64,000 nt of DNA from Halobacteriales archaeon QS_8_69_73 (GCA_003022945.1 PXRZ01000008.1:8691-72690); one strand, 5' to 3'; counted from the first letter of the stretch, positions 16,947-26,484 are shown. Translations and numbers: made by a program. The notes: generated from the sequence alone by a model not told the origin.

Positions 16947-17075
16947 CGGGCGAACCTGTCTTCTCGTCTCTCTCTGTCGGGAAAAAATCTCACGGAGGCG
17001 TCCACCGGGATGCCTGACGGCCACAGATCGGCGATGCCGGCGGAACGAGAGCGGTAGTCGTTCTCGCTCCTGCCG

Positions 17076-19844
17076 TCACTCCTCGCGGTCGCGCTGTCGG
17101 ACCGCGAACACCGCGATCGCTATGACGACCAACACGAGCAGCGGGAACACCCAGTTCAGGGAGCCGGCCTGCTCCGCGCCGGTGGTCGCCGTGGCGGACG
17201 TCGATTCTGCGGTCGATGCCGTGGTCGGCGTCGACGTCGTGTTCGATGCCGTGGTCGGCGTCGGCGTCGACGCCGTGGCCGGTGGTGCCGTGGCCGGCGT
17301 CGGCGTCGGGGTCGCAGTGGGTGCCGGCGTCGCCGTCGCCGCCGTCTGCGACGGTGCTGTCGCCCTCCGCGGCGTCGCCGTCGGCGTCGGCGTCGCCGTC
17401 GTCTGCGCCGCCTCCGCCTCGTCGGGGTCGTCCCCCGCGACCCGGAACGTCTCCGAGCTTCGTCCGCCCTCGCCGCCGGCGTTGACGGCCCTGACCGTGA
17501 TCGTGTGGCTCCCCCTCGACAGGTCCGTCAGGAGTTGCCGGGAGCCGTCGAACCGCGTCTCCTCGCCGTCGACGCTGTAGTACCACTCGTCGATCGGCTC
17601 GTCGGCCCGCACGTCGAGGGTGACCTCGTCCTCGTACTCGGCGTCGGCCGGCTCGAGTATCTCGACGCTCGGCGCCGTCTCGTCGCCCGGATACACGTAC
17701 TGGCCGTTGACCCGCTGCGGGAAGTGGGTCGTCACCACGCCCACGTCGGCGTTGGCCTCGACGAGTCCTCCGTCCTCGACCCGGAGCTCCTCGACCTCGT
17801 TGTCCGGCGCCCGCTGTGGGTCCGCCCTCGTGTACTTCACCACGCCGCTGTCGTCGATGAACAGCAGCTCTTTGTAGGTGTCGCCGTTGACGTCGGCCAG
17901 CCCGACCGGGGCCTTCTTCGCGTTCGCGTCCGCGTCGTCGGTGAGCTGCTGGTAGTAGCTCGTGTCGCTCGCGTTGAGCACGCCGGGGTTGCCCGAGCCG
18001 TCGACGATGGGGAAGTACTTCGGCCCGTCCCTGACGATCGGCAGCGGCTCGCCGGCGCCGACGTTGCTGTCACTGCCCGGCGTCGTATCGAACGATAGTT
18101 CCCCGTCTTCGTCGCCGTACACCGTCCCGGAGCTCTGGCCGACGGCCATCACCCCACTGCTTGCGTCGAGCCAGACGATCTCCCGGCTGGCGTCGCCGAT
18201 CACGTCGGCCGACCCGAATATCGCCTGCGGGTCCGTGTCGTATGACTCGTTGCTGACGATGGTCTGTGGGTCCTCGTCGTGATCGACCCGTCGCAGGTCG
18301 CCGTTCGCCCGGTAGATGACGTCGAACCGGCCGTCGTCGTCGAAGTCGGCGGTCGCGATCTTTCCGTTGTTGATGCCACCCATCGCGTTCTTTTCGAGTT
18401 CCGTGGTCGACCCGTCGGCGACGTGGTAGAGTTCCAGCGGCGGCTCGTCCGTCTCGTCGCCGTCCTCCTTGACGTACGGGATCTCGAGCTGCCCGTCGGC
18501 GTCGTAGTGGATCGCCGGCCCCACCGCCCTGAATTCGCCGGACACCGACGTCTCTTCCCGCTCCTGGTCGGAGGTGATGTACGAGAGGTGGCCCGACCGG
18601 TCGTCGACGTAGACCGCCGTCGATCCCGACCGCCCGACGCCGAACGTCCGCTCGACCGTCTCGACGTTGCCGTCGGGGTCCTCCGCGTACACCGTCAGGG
18701 TGTACTGCTCGCCCGGGTCGAGGACGAGCCTGTCGAACTCGTCGGGGTTGAACGACCCCTTGTCGTCGCCGTTGATGCTGTACCGCCACTCCTCGACCGC
18801 CTCCTTGGCGCTCACGTCCAGCGGCACCCCCTTTCCGTCCTGAATGTAGGTCCGGTTCTCCGGCGCGTCGACGGTGACCGGCGGCGGCGTGAGGTCGATA
18901 CCCCGTCCGCCGGCGGCGCCGACCGACTCGTCGACCGAGACCGACGAGCCGTTGATCACCTGCGACGAGCCGCCACCCACCTCGACGAGCTTCAGCCGGT
19001 CACTGTTGCTGTCGACGTAGACGACCTCGCTGACGCCCCCACCGTCGAGGTCGGTCTCTCCGATCGGTGCTGCGGCGGCGTCTCCGCCGACGTCGGTCTT
19101 GGCGCCGTCGGCGTCGATCAGCGCGATGCTGTTTTTGCTCCCGTCGACGACGGCCACGCGGGTCCCGGAGTCTCCGTCGTAGTTCGCCAGCGGGCCGACC
19201 CCTGCGACGTCGCCGTACCCGGTGGACTCGACGGAGCCGTCGTCGTCGACGTACTTCACGCGCTGAGAGGGGCCGACGAAGACTGTTTCGTCCGCGCCGT
19301 CGCCGTCGAAGTCGCCGTATCCGGCGACGGCGGTCGCCTCGACGTCCGCCAGGGACTCTTTGGTCTCCCCGCCGCCGCTGACCCGCCAGATACTGCCGTC
19401 CGAGCTGTTCACGTAGAGCACGTCCGATACCCCGTCGCCGTCGACGTCGTCCACCGCGATGGCCGCCTCGGCGACGCCGCCGTCGACCAGCTGTTCGGTG
19501 GTTCCGGCCGGCCGGACGAGCTTGAGACCGTTGTCGTACACTACCGGTGCGTCGACGTTGCCGTCGTCGTCCAGGTCGACGGCGGTTCCGACGACGGCCG
19601 CCTGCTGATCCGTCGCGTTCCGCGTTCCCTCCTGGTCGATAAACTCGACGAATCCGTCCTCGTTGACGTAGACCGCACCGTTTTCGCTTGCCGCGGCCGT
19701 GCCGGCCGCTGACAGTGCTGCGGCGACGACCGCGACGAGCGCGACGGCGACGACGATACGGCGAAGGCGGTCCGACGACGGGACCAGCTTCTCGACTATA
19801 CCACCGCACGGCACCGCGTCCAATTTGCTTCGGGCACCCCACAT
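17076..19844 (-). CDS. Large surface protein with FG-GAP/VCBS-like repeats and a membrane anchor
   Basis: 922 residues. N-terminal signal (RIVVAVALVAVVAAALSAAG). Repeats carry Ca-binding-like loops: DLDDDGNVDAP, DVDGDGVSDVL, DFDGDGADETV, DLDGGGVSEVV, DFDDDGRFDVI, DVNGDTYKELL, as in FG-GAP propellers. Two Ig-like modules follow the pattern EEWRYSINGDD (about residue 350) and DEWYYSVDGEE (about 760). A Thr/Pro-rich stalk (about 800-890), likely glycosylated, leads to a transmembrane helix WVFPLLVLVVIAIAVF and a charged tail RQRDREE. Probably an adhesin or binding protein projecting through the S-layer; ligand unknown. Confidence 0.85.
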   Translation of the reverse strand: MWGARSKLDAVPCGGIVEKLVPSSDRLRRIVVAVALVAVVAAALSAAGTAAASENGAVYVNEDGFVEFIDQEGTRNATDQQAAVVGTAVDLDDDGNVDAPVVYDNGLKLVRPAGTTEQLVDGGVAEAAIAVDDVDGDGVSDVLYVNSSDGSIWRVSGGGETKESLADVEATAVAGYGDFDGDGADETVFVGPSQRVKYVDDDGSVESTGYGDVAGVGPLANYDGDSGTRVAVVDGSKNSIALIDADGAKTDVGGDAAAAPIGETDLDGGGVSEVVYVDSNSDRLKLVEVGGGSSQVINGSSVSVDESVGAAGGRGIDLTPPPVTVDAPENRTYIQDGKGVPLDVSAKEAVEEWRYSINGDDKGSFNPDEFDRLVLDPGEQYTLTVYAEDPDGNVETVERTFGVGRSGSTAVYVDDRSGHLSYITSDQEREETSVSGEFRAVGPAIHYDADGQLEIPYVKEDGDETDEPPLELYHVADGSTTELEKNAMGGINNGKIATADFDDDGRFDVIYRANGDLRRVDHDEDPQTIVSNESYDTDPQAIFGSADVIGDASREIVWLDASSGVMAVGQSSGTVYGDEDGELSFDTTPGSDSNVGAGEPLPIVRDGPKYFPIVDGSGNPGVLNASDTSYYQQLTDDADANAKKAPVGLADVNGDTYKELLFIDDSGVVKYTRADPQRAPDNEVEELRVEDGGLVEANADVGVVTTHFPQRVNGQYVYPGDETAPSVEILEPADAEYEDEVTLDVRADEPIDEWYYSVDGEETRFDGSRQLLTDLSRGSHTITVRAVNAGGEGGRSSETFRVAGDDPDEAEAAQTTATPTPTATPRRATAPSQTAATATPAPTATPTPTPATAPPATASTPTPTTASNTTSTPTTASTAESTSATATTGAEQAGSLNWVFPLLVLVVIAIAVFAVRQRDREE

Positions 19845-20199
19845 CCCACGAGCAAAACTCTATTCGGAATGAATGAACATGTCGGCGTCAGTCTCCGGCC
19901 TATTAAGTTCCAAACGCTCGCTGCATCCCGGCCGGAGGTGGAAGGAACTCCCGACGGTCGCGCCGCCGGGTCGAGCGGAATCCGGGCGCAAGCGCCCGGA
20001 TGCTGCGGAATCTTTTCCGGCGTCGCCCGGTCGCCCGCGCCACGCCAGCGGCGCGAGTCGACGGCGACCCGCTCTCCGCTCACGGCGGCTTCGCCGCCGT
20101 TCGCACGGTCAGCGGGACCGCCGGTCCCGCTCGATTCGAAACCTGTCGACGAAAGAGATCGACGGCTCACTCCGTTCGCCGTCGGCGTCCGTGCTCGTA
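19845..20199. other. Gene-free region with triloop hairpins
   Basis: Three perfect hairpins: TCCGGGCGC-AA-GCGCCCGGA at 19981-20000, ACGGCGGC-TTC-GCCGCCGT at 20082-20100 and AGCGGGACC-GCC-GGTCCCGCT at 20111-20131. AACTTAATAGG on the minus strand near 19905 may be the promoter of the surface protein. No RNA gene recognised. Confidence 0.5.
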
Positions 20200-21154
20200 C
20201 TACGCCAGCGGCGTTCGCTCGACGACCGTCCCGTCGTAGGTTGGGTACTGCTCGACGATTTCGCCGTCGTCGACGTCGCCCTCCTCGATCATCTCCTCCA
20301 GCAGCCACCACGCCAGCTCGACGTGGTCGGACTTGACGGTGTAGTACTCCTCGGGGACGGCCGTAGACGAGCGTGCCGTCGTCGGTGACGTCGTCGAACT
20401 CCCGGCGGATGTTCCGGGCCATCCGCTTCAGCCGCGAGCGGTGCTGGGCGGCGTCCTTGAAGACGCTGGTACAGAAGTAGACCTTCTCGTGGTCGCCCAT
20501 CTCCCCGAGGACGTCGTGGCTGCCTTCGACCGCCGACATGTGACCGTCCTTCAACTCGAAGCCGGCCTCCTGCATCCGGCGGTAGTTGCCGTCCGACATC
20601 TCGAACTCGTTGACGTTGCAGAACTCGGCGGCGCCCTCGTCGAGAAACTCGAGGAACTCCGGCTCGGCGCGGATGCCCGGAATCTCGAAGGCCGGCGTCA
20701 GCCCCTCCTCGCGGGCGACGTGGAGGATCTCCTCCCACTCGGTGCCGTGCAGCTCGCCCCACAGCTCGTACGGCGGGTGGAACCGTATCTCATCGAGGCC
20801 GGCCTCCGACAGCCGGCGCATGTTCTCGCGGCCGCCCGTGATGCCCGTGTAGAGGTGGGTGTGGTGGTCGGCGCCGAACTCGTCTTTCAGGAGTTCGAGG
20901 TAGTGACAGGTCCGCTCCAGCGCCTCCTGCGGTTCGCCGCCGGTGATGGATGTTCCGAGGGCGTCCATCCGCTTTGCCTCCCCGAGGACGTCGGCGTCGG
21001 ACTCGACGGGCCGCTCGTTGGCGTACACCTGATTTACGTTCTTGCGGTTCTCGCCGAGCGGGCAGTAAAAGCAGTCGCGCTGGTCACAGTAGCCGTAGAC
21101 GAACAGCACCATCTTCCCGCCGACGGCGCACTGTTCGCAGCCCTCCGAGATCAT
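20200..21154 (-). pseudogene. Radical SAM protein gene with a frame break near its end
   Basis: Starts MISEGCEQCAVGGKMV at 21154. Iron-sulfur motif is GYCDQRDCFYC, a CX4CX2C spacing rather than the common CX3CX2C; SITGGEPQEAL is the glycine-rich SAM motif. Conserved across haloarchaea; substrate unknown. After DDGTLVYG near 20361 the frame shifts: the true ending continues one frame over as VPEEYYTVKSDHVELAWW ... VVERTPLA to TAG at 20200. Dropping one C, or a small deletion (family members appear to have a few more residues here), explains it. May be an assembly error. Confidence 0.75.
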
Positions 21155-21308
21155 TCGTTGTCGGCTGTATCGGTCCCAGCCGCAAAAGTCGTGCGTTACG
21201 ACTCCGCGCTGGGCGCTGCCGGACCGTTCCACGACGCTCCGCCGGTGGCGGAACCTACTATTCCAGTTTAGCGGAGAACATTCAACAGTTCACAAGAAGA
21301 TTCGAGAA

Positions 21309-21494
21309 ATGGCACGAAATCAGGAGCCAGTAAGTGAAGAAGAGATCAAGGCGATCCGCGAAGAGATGGATGAACAGCGCGAGGAAATCCGCGAGACACT
21401 AGCAGAAGATCTCGGCGGCGAGCCTGAGGACTACGACGCTGAAGAGTACCTCAGTAACCGCGCCGACGAGCCTATGACCGACGGCGGCGAGTGA
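21309..21494 (+). CDS. Small acidic hypothetical protein
   Basis: 61 residues (MARNQEPVSEEEIKAIREEM ...), mostly a charged helix, ending EPMTDGGE. Codon third positions are less GC-rich than in neighbours, suggesting recent transfer. It is followed by an overlapping small ORF in the manner of a two-gene cassette. No recognised family. Confidence 0.5.
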   Translation: MARNQEPVSEEEIKAIREEMDEQREEIRETLAEDLGGEPEDYDAEEYLSNRADEPMTDGGE

Positions 21495-21691
21495 TGCACA
21501 TGGCCGCGTGCTCCCTGTCACCGGAAGGCGACTACGACCAGGCCGTGCGGAACGTCTTCGTCAAGTACTCCCACCGAACGGAGGGCGATGATGAGGTATC
21601 GACGTCGAAGGGTAACCCGCCGAAGTATTCCAGCACGTGGGAGACCGCCGACGAAACCGACCAGACCGAGGTGTCCTGCGACGGCGGATGA
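21494..21691 (+). CDS. Small hypothetical protein overlapping the previous gene
   Basis: 65 residues from the ATG at 21494, whose A is also the last base of the upstream TGA, implying coupling. Contains DYDQAVRNVFVKYSHR and Cys at both ends. Function unknown; a toxin/antitoxin-like or phage-derived pair is possible but unsupported. Confidence 0.35.
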   Translation: MHMAACSLSPEGDYDQAVRNVFVKYSHRTEGDDEVSTSKGNPPKYSSTWETADETDQTEVSCDGG

Positions 21692-21766
21692 CCGGACTGC
21701 CGGACCGGTCAATCCCCGTCGCCGTCGGACGACGAACTCAATTGCACCGAACGCCTACACGAGTCT

Positions 21767-22423
21767 ATGGAGCCGACCCGACGCCGGTTCCTCGCGGGCA
21801 CCGGCGCCGCCGTGGTCGCCGGGCTCGCGGGCTGTTCCGGCCGGCCGACGCTCGAGGGCGCCGCCTTCGCGGCCGCCGGTGCCACGCTGCCGCGGGACGT
21901 CCAGCGGGAGACCGGCTACACTCACTACCGCACCGGCGAGACGACCGCTTCCCGGCGGTTCGAGCGGTTCGGGCTCGGCCGGACCGTCGAGGTGACGAGC
22001 GTCGTCGCCGAGTACGACCGGGCCGTCGAGCTGGGGCTGTTCGGACGGCGGGTGCAGGCGGCGGTGTTCGCGGTGCTTACGACGCCGCGGGTCCGGATTC
22101 TCGGCCGGGAGTACAACCCCGTCGCCGAGATGACGCCGACGGAACTGGCCGAGGCCGCCCAGCGGCGGTACGCCGACTTCGACGACGTCACGCCGGTCGA
22201 GCGTTTCGAAGGGACGGTCGGCGGTCGGCCGGCACCGGTGACGCGGTTCGACGCCGACGCCCGACTGCTGGCCGTGGGTCGCGGGGTGGACGTCCACCTC
22301 TACGTGAGCGGGGCGGTCGAACTCGGCGGCGAGTACGTCGTCGCGCTGGCGGTCCACCCGCGGGCGCTCGGCCGCCGGGCGGCGACCGTCGAGCGACTGA
22401 TGGCCGCCGTCGACGCCGCCTGA
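21767..22423 (+). CDS. Tat lipoprotein of a haloarchaeal family
   Basis: 218 residues. MEPTRRRFLAGTGAAVVAGLAGCSG is a clear twin-arginine signal with lipobox LAGC, shown here in parts: RRRFLAG and GLAGC. The mature domain (FAAAGATLPRDVQRETGYTH ... VAEMTPTELAEAAQRRYADF) matches a family of secreted haloarchaeal proteins (I believe DUF6517). Function unknown. Confidence 0.75.
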   Translation: MEPTRRRFLAGTGAAVVAGLAGCSGRPTLEGAAFAAAGATLPRDVQRETGYTHYRTGETTASRRFERFGLGRTVEVTSVVAEYDRAVELGLFGRRVQAAVFAVLTTPRVRILGREYNPVAEMTPTELAEAAQRRYADFDDVTPVERFEGTVGGRPAPVTRFDADARLLAVGRGVDVHLYVSGAVELGGEYVVALAVHPRALGRRAATVERLMAAVDAA

Positions 22424-22567
22424 CCGGGGCCAGGGAGAAGGGTCTTAACATATCGAGTGAAATTCACGCGCGATGAGTGATGCTCCCACTTCTCTGTGTC
22501 GACCCCAACTGTCGAGGCCTGGACGGGAGAAATCGATGCCGTACGGCGAAAATGTGTAGCGTGTAGA

Positions 22568-23206
22568 ATGCAGTATAGCGCGGCCGACACGACCGAGGCG
22601 TCAGCACACCGCCGCGACGGTATCAGCCGTCGGGCCGTACTGGCGACAGCGATCGCCCCGGTGGTCGGGACGGCCAGCTGTTCGTGGGCCGAAGACGACG
22701 AGGGGTACGACCGCTCGGATCACGAGATGACGTTCGACCTCGAGTGCGTCGACCCCGCCGCCGGCAAGTACGTCGTTCGCCTCACTTGGGAGTGGGCGGA
22801 CGGAGCCAACGGCTCGGCCCCGCGGGACGTGGTGCTCATCTACTGGGACGCCAACCGGTGGGAGTGGACCGGAGACGGCGGCGAGACGACCGACGCCGTC
22901 GCCTACGACTCGTGGTACTCGGACACGGAACGACGGTCCCGCGTCAAGTTCCTCCACCACGACACCGCCGCCGACGCCGGCCGGGAGTACGCCGCGGGCT
23001 ACAGGCTATCGACGGTCGGCGACGTGGCGCCGGCCGACAGGAGCGTCTTCGGAGCGTACGCCCACCGCACCCGGCCTCCCCGGGAAGGCACGCGCTACAG
23101 GCCCGACTACGAGAAGGGAACCGGCTGGACCGCCGAGGAGGCGACGTGGACCCGGACGGCCGAGTCCGGCCAGACAGCGGCCGCGTGCCCCGAGGAGGGG
23201 ACGTAA
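22568..23206 (+). CDS. Secreted hypothetical protein
   Basis: 212 residues if started at MQYSAADTTEAS (22568); an in-frame upstream start at 22496 exists. SRRAVLATAIAPVVGTASCS is a twin-arginine signal with a lipobox-like Cys. The mature part is Trp/Tyr-rich (VVRLTWEWADGANG, IYWDANRWEWTGDGG), suggesting a beta-sandwich binding domain. No family recognised. Confidence 0.6.
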   Translation: MQYSAADTTEASAHRRDGISRRAVLATAIAPVVGTASCSWAEDDEGYDRSDHEMTFDLECVDPAAGKYVVRLTWEWADGANGSAPRDVVLIYWDANRWEWTGDGGETTDAVAYDSWYSDTERRSRVKFLHHDTAADAGREYAAGYRLSTVGDVAPADRSVFGAYAHRTRPPREGTRYRPDYEKGTGWTAEEATWTRTAESGQTAAACPEEGT

Positions 23207-23265
23207 CGCGGCCGCTGCAGGGAGAAGGAACTTAACCCGTCGCCGAGAACTGTGTACGACGACCG

Positions 23266-24363
23266 ATGCTCCTGGTCCTCTGTGTCGATCTCGACGACGA
23301 CCTCGGTCGGAAGACCGACTTCGAGACGCCGGTCGTCGGCCGCGACGCCGTCGAGGACGCCGCCGTCGCCCTGGCGAACACCGACCCCGAGGACTCCGAC
23401 GTCAACGTCTGCTTCCAGGGCGTCCATCTCCACGACGAGATCGACGACGACCGCGAAAGCGTCGAGGTGGCGGTGGTCACCGGCACCGCCAAGGCCGACG
23501 TCTCGGCCAACCGCACGGTCGGCGACGAGGTCGACACCGTGCTGGCGTCGCTGTCGACCGGCGAGGACGTCCACGCCCTCGTCGTGACCGACGGCGCCCA
23601 GGACGAGTCGGTGCTACCGGTCATCCGCTCGCGGGTGCCCATCGACGGCGTCCGCCGGGTGGTCGTCCGGCAGGCCCAGGACCTCGAGTCGATGTACTAC
23701 ACGTTCAAGCGGGTGCTGGCCGATCCCGAGACCCGCGGCACCATCCTCGTCCCGCTCGGCATCCTGCTACTCATCTACCCGGTGGCGATCGTCGCCGACG
23801 AGCTCGGCCTGCCGGGGTCGACGCTCGGGGTTATCTCGGCGCTTTTGGGGCTGTACGTCCTCTTCCGGGGGCTCGGGCTGGAGACCGCCATCGACGACCT
23901 CGTCGAGCGGGTCCGCGTCGCGCTGTTCGCCGGCCGCGTCCAGTTCGTCACCTCCGTCGTCGGAACGGCGCTCGTGGCGGTCGGCGCGGTCGGCGGGATC
24001 GAGGCGGTCGACGCGGTCGCCGACCCCGACCCGCAGGCGCTCGGCGCGACCGTCGCCTTCGTCTACGGCGCCGTCCAGTGGGTCGCCGCCGCCGGCGTCG
24101 TCGTCTCGCTCGGCCGCATCACCGACGAGTACCTCGGCGGCGGCTTCCGCTGGCGCTACCTCAACGCGCCGTTCTACGTCGGCGCCATCGCGCTCGTACT
24201 GCACGGCCTGACGGCGTTCTTCCTCGGACAAGGGTTCGCCGACCTATCGTACCTGGCGGCGACGCTGACGGCCGGGACGCTGCTGGGGCTGGCCAGCACG
24301 CTCACCTTCGCGGTCGTCGAGCAGCGTTACCCGCAGGACTCCGACTCCGGGCTGGCCGGCTGA
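23266..24363 (+). CDS. DUF373 family membrane protein
   Basis: 365 residues. The N-terminal soluble part (MLLVLCVDLDDDLGRKTDFE, TPVVGRDAVEDAAVALANTD) is diagnostic of archaeal DUF373; the C-terminal half holds about six transmembrane segments (TILVPLGILLLIYPVAIV, GVISALLGLYVLFRGLG). Conserved in archaea; no known reaction. Confidence 0.88.
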   Translation: MLLVLCVDLDDDLGRKTDFETPVVGRDAVEDAAVALANTDPEDSDVNVCFQGVHLHDEIDDDRESVEVAVVTGTAKADVSANRTVGDEVDTVLASLSTGEDVHALVVTDGAQDESVLPVIRSRVPIDGVRRVVVRQAQDLESMYYTFKRVLADPETRGTILVPLGILLLIYPVAIVADELGLPGSTLGVISALLGLYVLFRGLGLETAIDDLVERVRVALFAGRVQFVTSVVGTALVAVGAVGGIEAVDAVADPDPQALGATVAFVYGAVQWVAAAGVVVSLGRITDEYLGGGFRWRYLNAPFYVGAIALVLHGLTAFFLGQGFADLSYLAATLTAGTLLGLASTLTFAVVEQRYPQDSDSGLAG

Positions 24364-24640
24364 CCGGTCGGCCGGCTACCTGTTACAGCGAGAGAGTCTC
24401 GGCGTTCACGCCGGGCGTGAATCGCGTTCACTTTCGCTCCACTTGCCACGGATTTATGCCGGGCGGGGTCGCATACGGCGATAACTCAATCGCCGAAATC
24501 AATCCGGAAACACTGGGGTCCTTCCCGTCGAGACGCACCACACGGTGCTTACAGTACCCCTGCCCCTGCAACACGGGATGGGGTGACGACACGACTCAAT
24601 CCAACCCCGCCAGCGTGCGAGCCTGCCCACCGTGGTCGTT
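24364..24640. other. Gene-free stretch upstream of relic B
   Basis: Contains hairpin TTCACGC-CGG-GCGTGAA (24405-24421). A 54-codon minus-strand frame (24428-24592, GTG start) reads QGQGYCKHRVVRLDG and could be a fossil of a mobile-element gene, but I do not recognise it. Nothing else supported. Confidence 0.35.
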
Positions 24641-24884
24641 CGAAAGACGCCTCGCGTCTTTCGTGATGACGAGAATCGTTGATTCTCGAACCACAGAAAG
24701 GGCAGGCAGGCCGATGGCACGGCCCGTGTCCGGCCGCCGTCAAATGGCGGCCGGTCGCCCGGTGCGGTATCGGGCGCTGTGCGAGCGGATACCGCGTCCC
24801 TGGGGAAACCCCGGCGTCGTCGGGCAACGCCCGACTGCTTGAGGGAGCGTCGCTCCCTCTCCGTTCACCCCGGGGAGGATGTCA
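24641..24884 (+). mobile_element. Orphan structured element, IS200/IS605-right-end-like (copy B)
   Basis: Hairpins in order: CGAAAGACGC-CTC-GCGTCTTTCG (24641), GAGAATC-GTT-GATTCTC (24671), a stem with 7-nt loop at 24730-24754, GTCGGGC-AAC-GCCCGAC (24819), linker TGCTT, GAGGGAGC-GTC-GCTCCCTC (24841), then TCCGTTCACC and GGAGGATGTCA ending at 24884. The last part is the same unit as copy A with compensating stem changes. The element's final TCA is also the stop codon (TGA on the minus strand) of the gene at 24882-25664. Confidence 0.5.
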
Positions 24885-25664
24885 TCGGACCGCTACGGCG
24901 GTCACGTCCGACAGCCCGAGCGAGCGGTGTCGCCAGCCGTCGTCCGTCCGGACCAGGGCGGTCCCCGGCTCCGTGACGACGTAGGTCCCCTCGCCGTGGG
25001 CGACGCCCGCGACCGGCTCGGTCACCGGCAGGTCGACGACCCGCCAGCCGTCGCCGTCGCGCTCGTACAGCGCGTCGGCGGTCGCGGCGTGGGCTCGGTC
25101 GCCGTCGGCGGCGACGACGCGGAACGACCCCTCGACGTCGACCACCCAGCCGTTGGCCAGCCGGTACAGCCCCGCCGGGGTCGCGGCCAGCGGCCGCCCG
25201 GTCGCCGCCACGTCGGCGACGTCCTCAAGGCCGACGGGCGTCCCGTCGAGCCGGTGGAGGCCGTCGGCGGCCGCGACCAGGTCGCCGTCGACGGCCCGGA
25301 CGCCGGACAGGTCGGCGAGCGTCGCCCAGTCGTCGCCGTCGCGGCGGGCGACGCGGCCGTCGCCGGCCGCCACGAGCCCGTTGTCATCGTGGTCGTGGTA
25401 GCCGACCGCGTCGGCCGGGCCGAACCCCGTCGGTTCGAGGCCGTCGTCGGTCCCGACCAGCACGTCCTCGGCGGTCGCGACGGCGACGCGGCCCCCGACG
25501 GCGGCGACGTCCCTCGCGTCACACCGCCGTAGGAGGCCGAACTCGCCGACGATGTCGCCGGCGACCTCCACCCGGACGACGCCGGCGCCGGCGGCGACGA
25601 ACGCCGTCGTCGACCCCTCGCGGTCGGCGTAGACGCGCTTCTCGTCGATGCCGATGTCTTCCAT
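24882..25664 (-). CDS. HVO_0234-type beta-propeller protein
   Basis: 260 residues (MEDIGIDEKRVYADREGS), no signal, all-beta with six or so repeating blades (VAAVGGRVAVATAEDVLVGTD, GLVAAGDGRVARRDGDDWATL, GLYRLANGWVVDVEGSFRVV). Cytoplasmic propeller family conserved in haloarchaea, of unknown function. Its stop codon overlaps the end of the structured element B, so the last residues may have been altered by insertion. Confidence 0.75.
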   Translation of the reverse strand: MEDIGIDEKRVYADREGSTTAFVAAGAGVVRVEVAGDIVGEFGLLRRCDARDVAAVGGRVAVATAEDVLVGTDDGLEPTGFGPADAVGYHDHDDNGLVAAGDGRVARRDGDDWATLADLSGVRAVDGDLVAAADGLHRLDGTPVGLEDVADVAATGRPLAATPAGLYRLANGWVVDVEGSFRVVAADGDRAHAATADALYERDGDGWRVVDLPVTEPVAGVAHGEGTYVVTEPGTALVRTDDGWRHRSLGLSDVTAVAVR

Positions 25665-25722
25665 GACTACACTCGACGGCCCGACGCCGAAAGCGTTCGG
25701 ACGGAAGCGGTCGAACGAAGCA

Positions 25723-26484
25723 TCAGACCGGCTCCGACCGGGCGCGGTGACGCTCGAAGACCCGCTCGCCCCACCGGACGGCGGCCTCGTCGTCGGCGAA
25801 GACGGCGCCGGCCAGCGTCCCGTCGTCGTAGCCGAACAGCCCCAGCCGGTCGTCGTCGAAGAGCACGACCGCGAACGGCAGTTCGGCCTCGATTCGGCGG
25901 AGTTCGACGCCCGTCGTCGACCGGACGGCGTCGTAGTCGTCGTAGTCGGCCGCCAGCCGCTCCAAAGCCGGCCGCTCGAGCACCAGCGTCGCGGTCTGCC
26001 GGCCCGCCTGGACCCGCCCGTGGATGTCCGAGAGGTACCGCGGCATCCCCGACGGCGACAGACACCGGAGCCGGTCGGCCGTCTCCGCCAGCGCGTCCAG
26101 CCGCTCCAGCGGCCGCTCGGGGGCGTGCCGCCCGGGGACGTGGACGTGGCCGTGTTCGAACAGCGACAGCGGCAGATGGACGTCCGCCGGGACGGTCTCC
26201 AGCAGCCGCTCGGCGGCCGCCAGCCGTCGAAGCCGAGTCAGGTAGGTGTCGTGGCGGCGCCACGCCAGCCGGCCCATCCTCGTCAGCCGGTAGCCGCCGT
26301 CCCCGTCGACGACGAGCCCCGCCGCCTCGAGCTCCCGGAGCCCCTTGTAGACCGTCGAGCGGGCGACCCCGAGGTCGTCCCGGAGCGCCCGCTGTGTCGT
26401 GGGTCCGTCCGCGAGCGCCTCCAGCATCGGCGCGCGCTTCCGGAGAGCGTCGAGAAACGGCGGTTCAGCCTGCGGCTCCGTCAT
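25723..26484 (-). CDS. Winged-helix regulator, FilR1-like
   Basis: 253 residues from MTEPQAEPPFLDAL at 26484. Winged HTH at residues 12-75 (RALRDDLGVARSTVYKGLRE) followed by a ligand-type middle domain (DIHGRVQAGRQTATLVLERPALERL, DDRLGLFGYDDG) typical of the archaeal FilR1/DUF1724 regulators. TGATTTACTT on the minus strand about 27 nt upstream fits a leaderless start, and an 11-bp repeated site just upstream (26525-26570) suggests autoregulation. Divergent from glmM. Confidence 0.85.
   Translation of the reverse strand: MTEPQAEPPFLDALRKRAPMLEALADGPTTQRALRDDLGVARSTVYKGLRELEAAGLVVDGDGGYRLTRMGRLAWRRHDTYLTRLRRLAAAERLLETVPADVHLPLSLFEHGHVHVPGRHAPERPLERLDALAETADRLRCLSPSGMPRYLSDIHGRVQAGRQTATLVLERPALERLAADYDDYDAVRSTTGVELRRIEAELPFAVVLFDDDRLGLFGYDDGTLAGAVFADDEAAVRWGERVFERHRARSEPV

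Noticed and set aside
17216-17480. Simple repeats encoding Thr/Pro/Ala in the surface protein
   Set aside because: This is the ordinary stalk region of a membrane-anchored halophile surface protein, not an independent repeat element.
19073-19390. Arginine-rich frames opposite the surface protein
   Set aside because: Typical shadow translation of acidic, GC-rich haloarchaeal coding DNA on the other strand.
22473-22559. 28-codon frame MSDAPTSLCRPQ before the secreted protein
   Set aside because: Too short, no conserved features, overlaps the alternative 5' end of the next gene.
24428-24592. 54-codon minus-strand frame reading QGQGYCKHRVVRLDG
   Set aside because: It lies within the gap of relic B, has no family I recognise and no clear promoter; kept only as a possible fossil.
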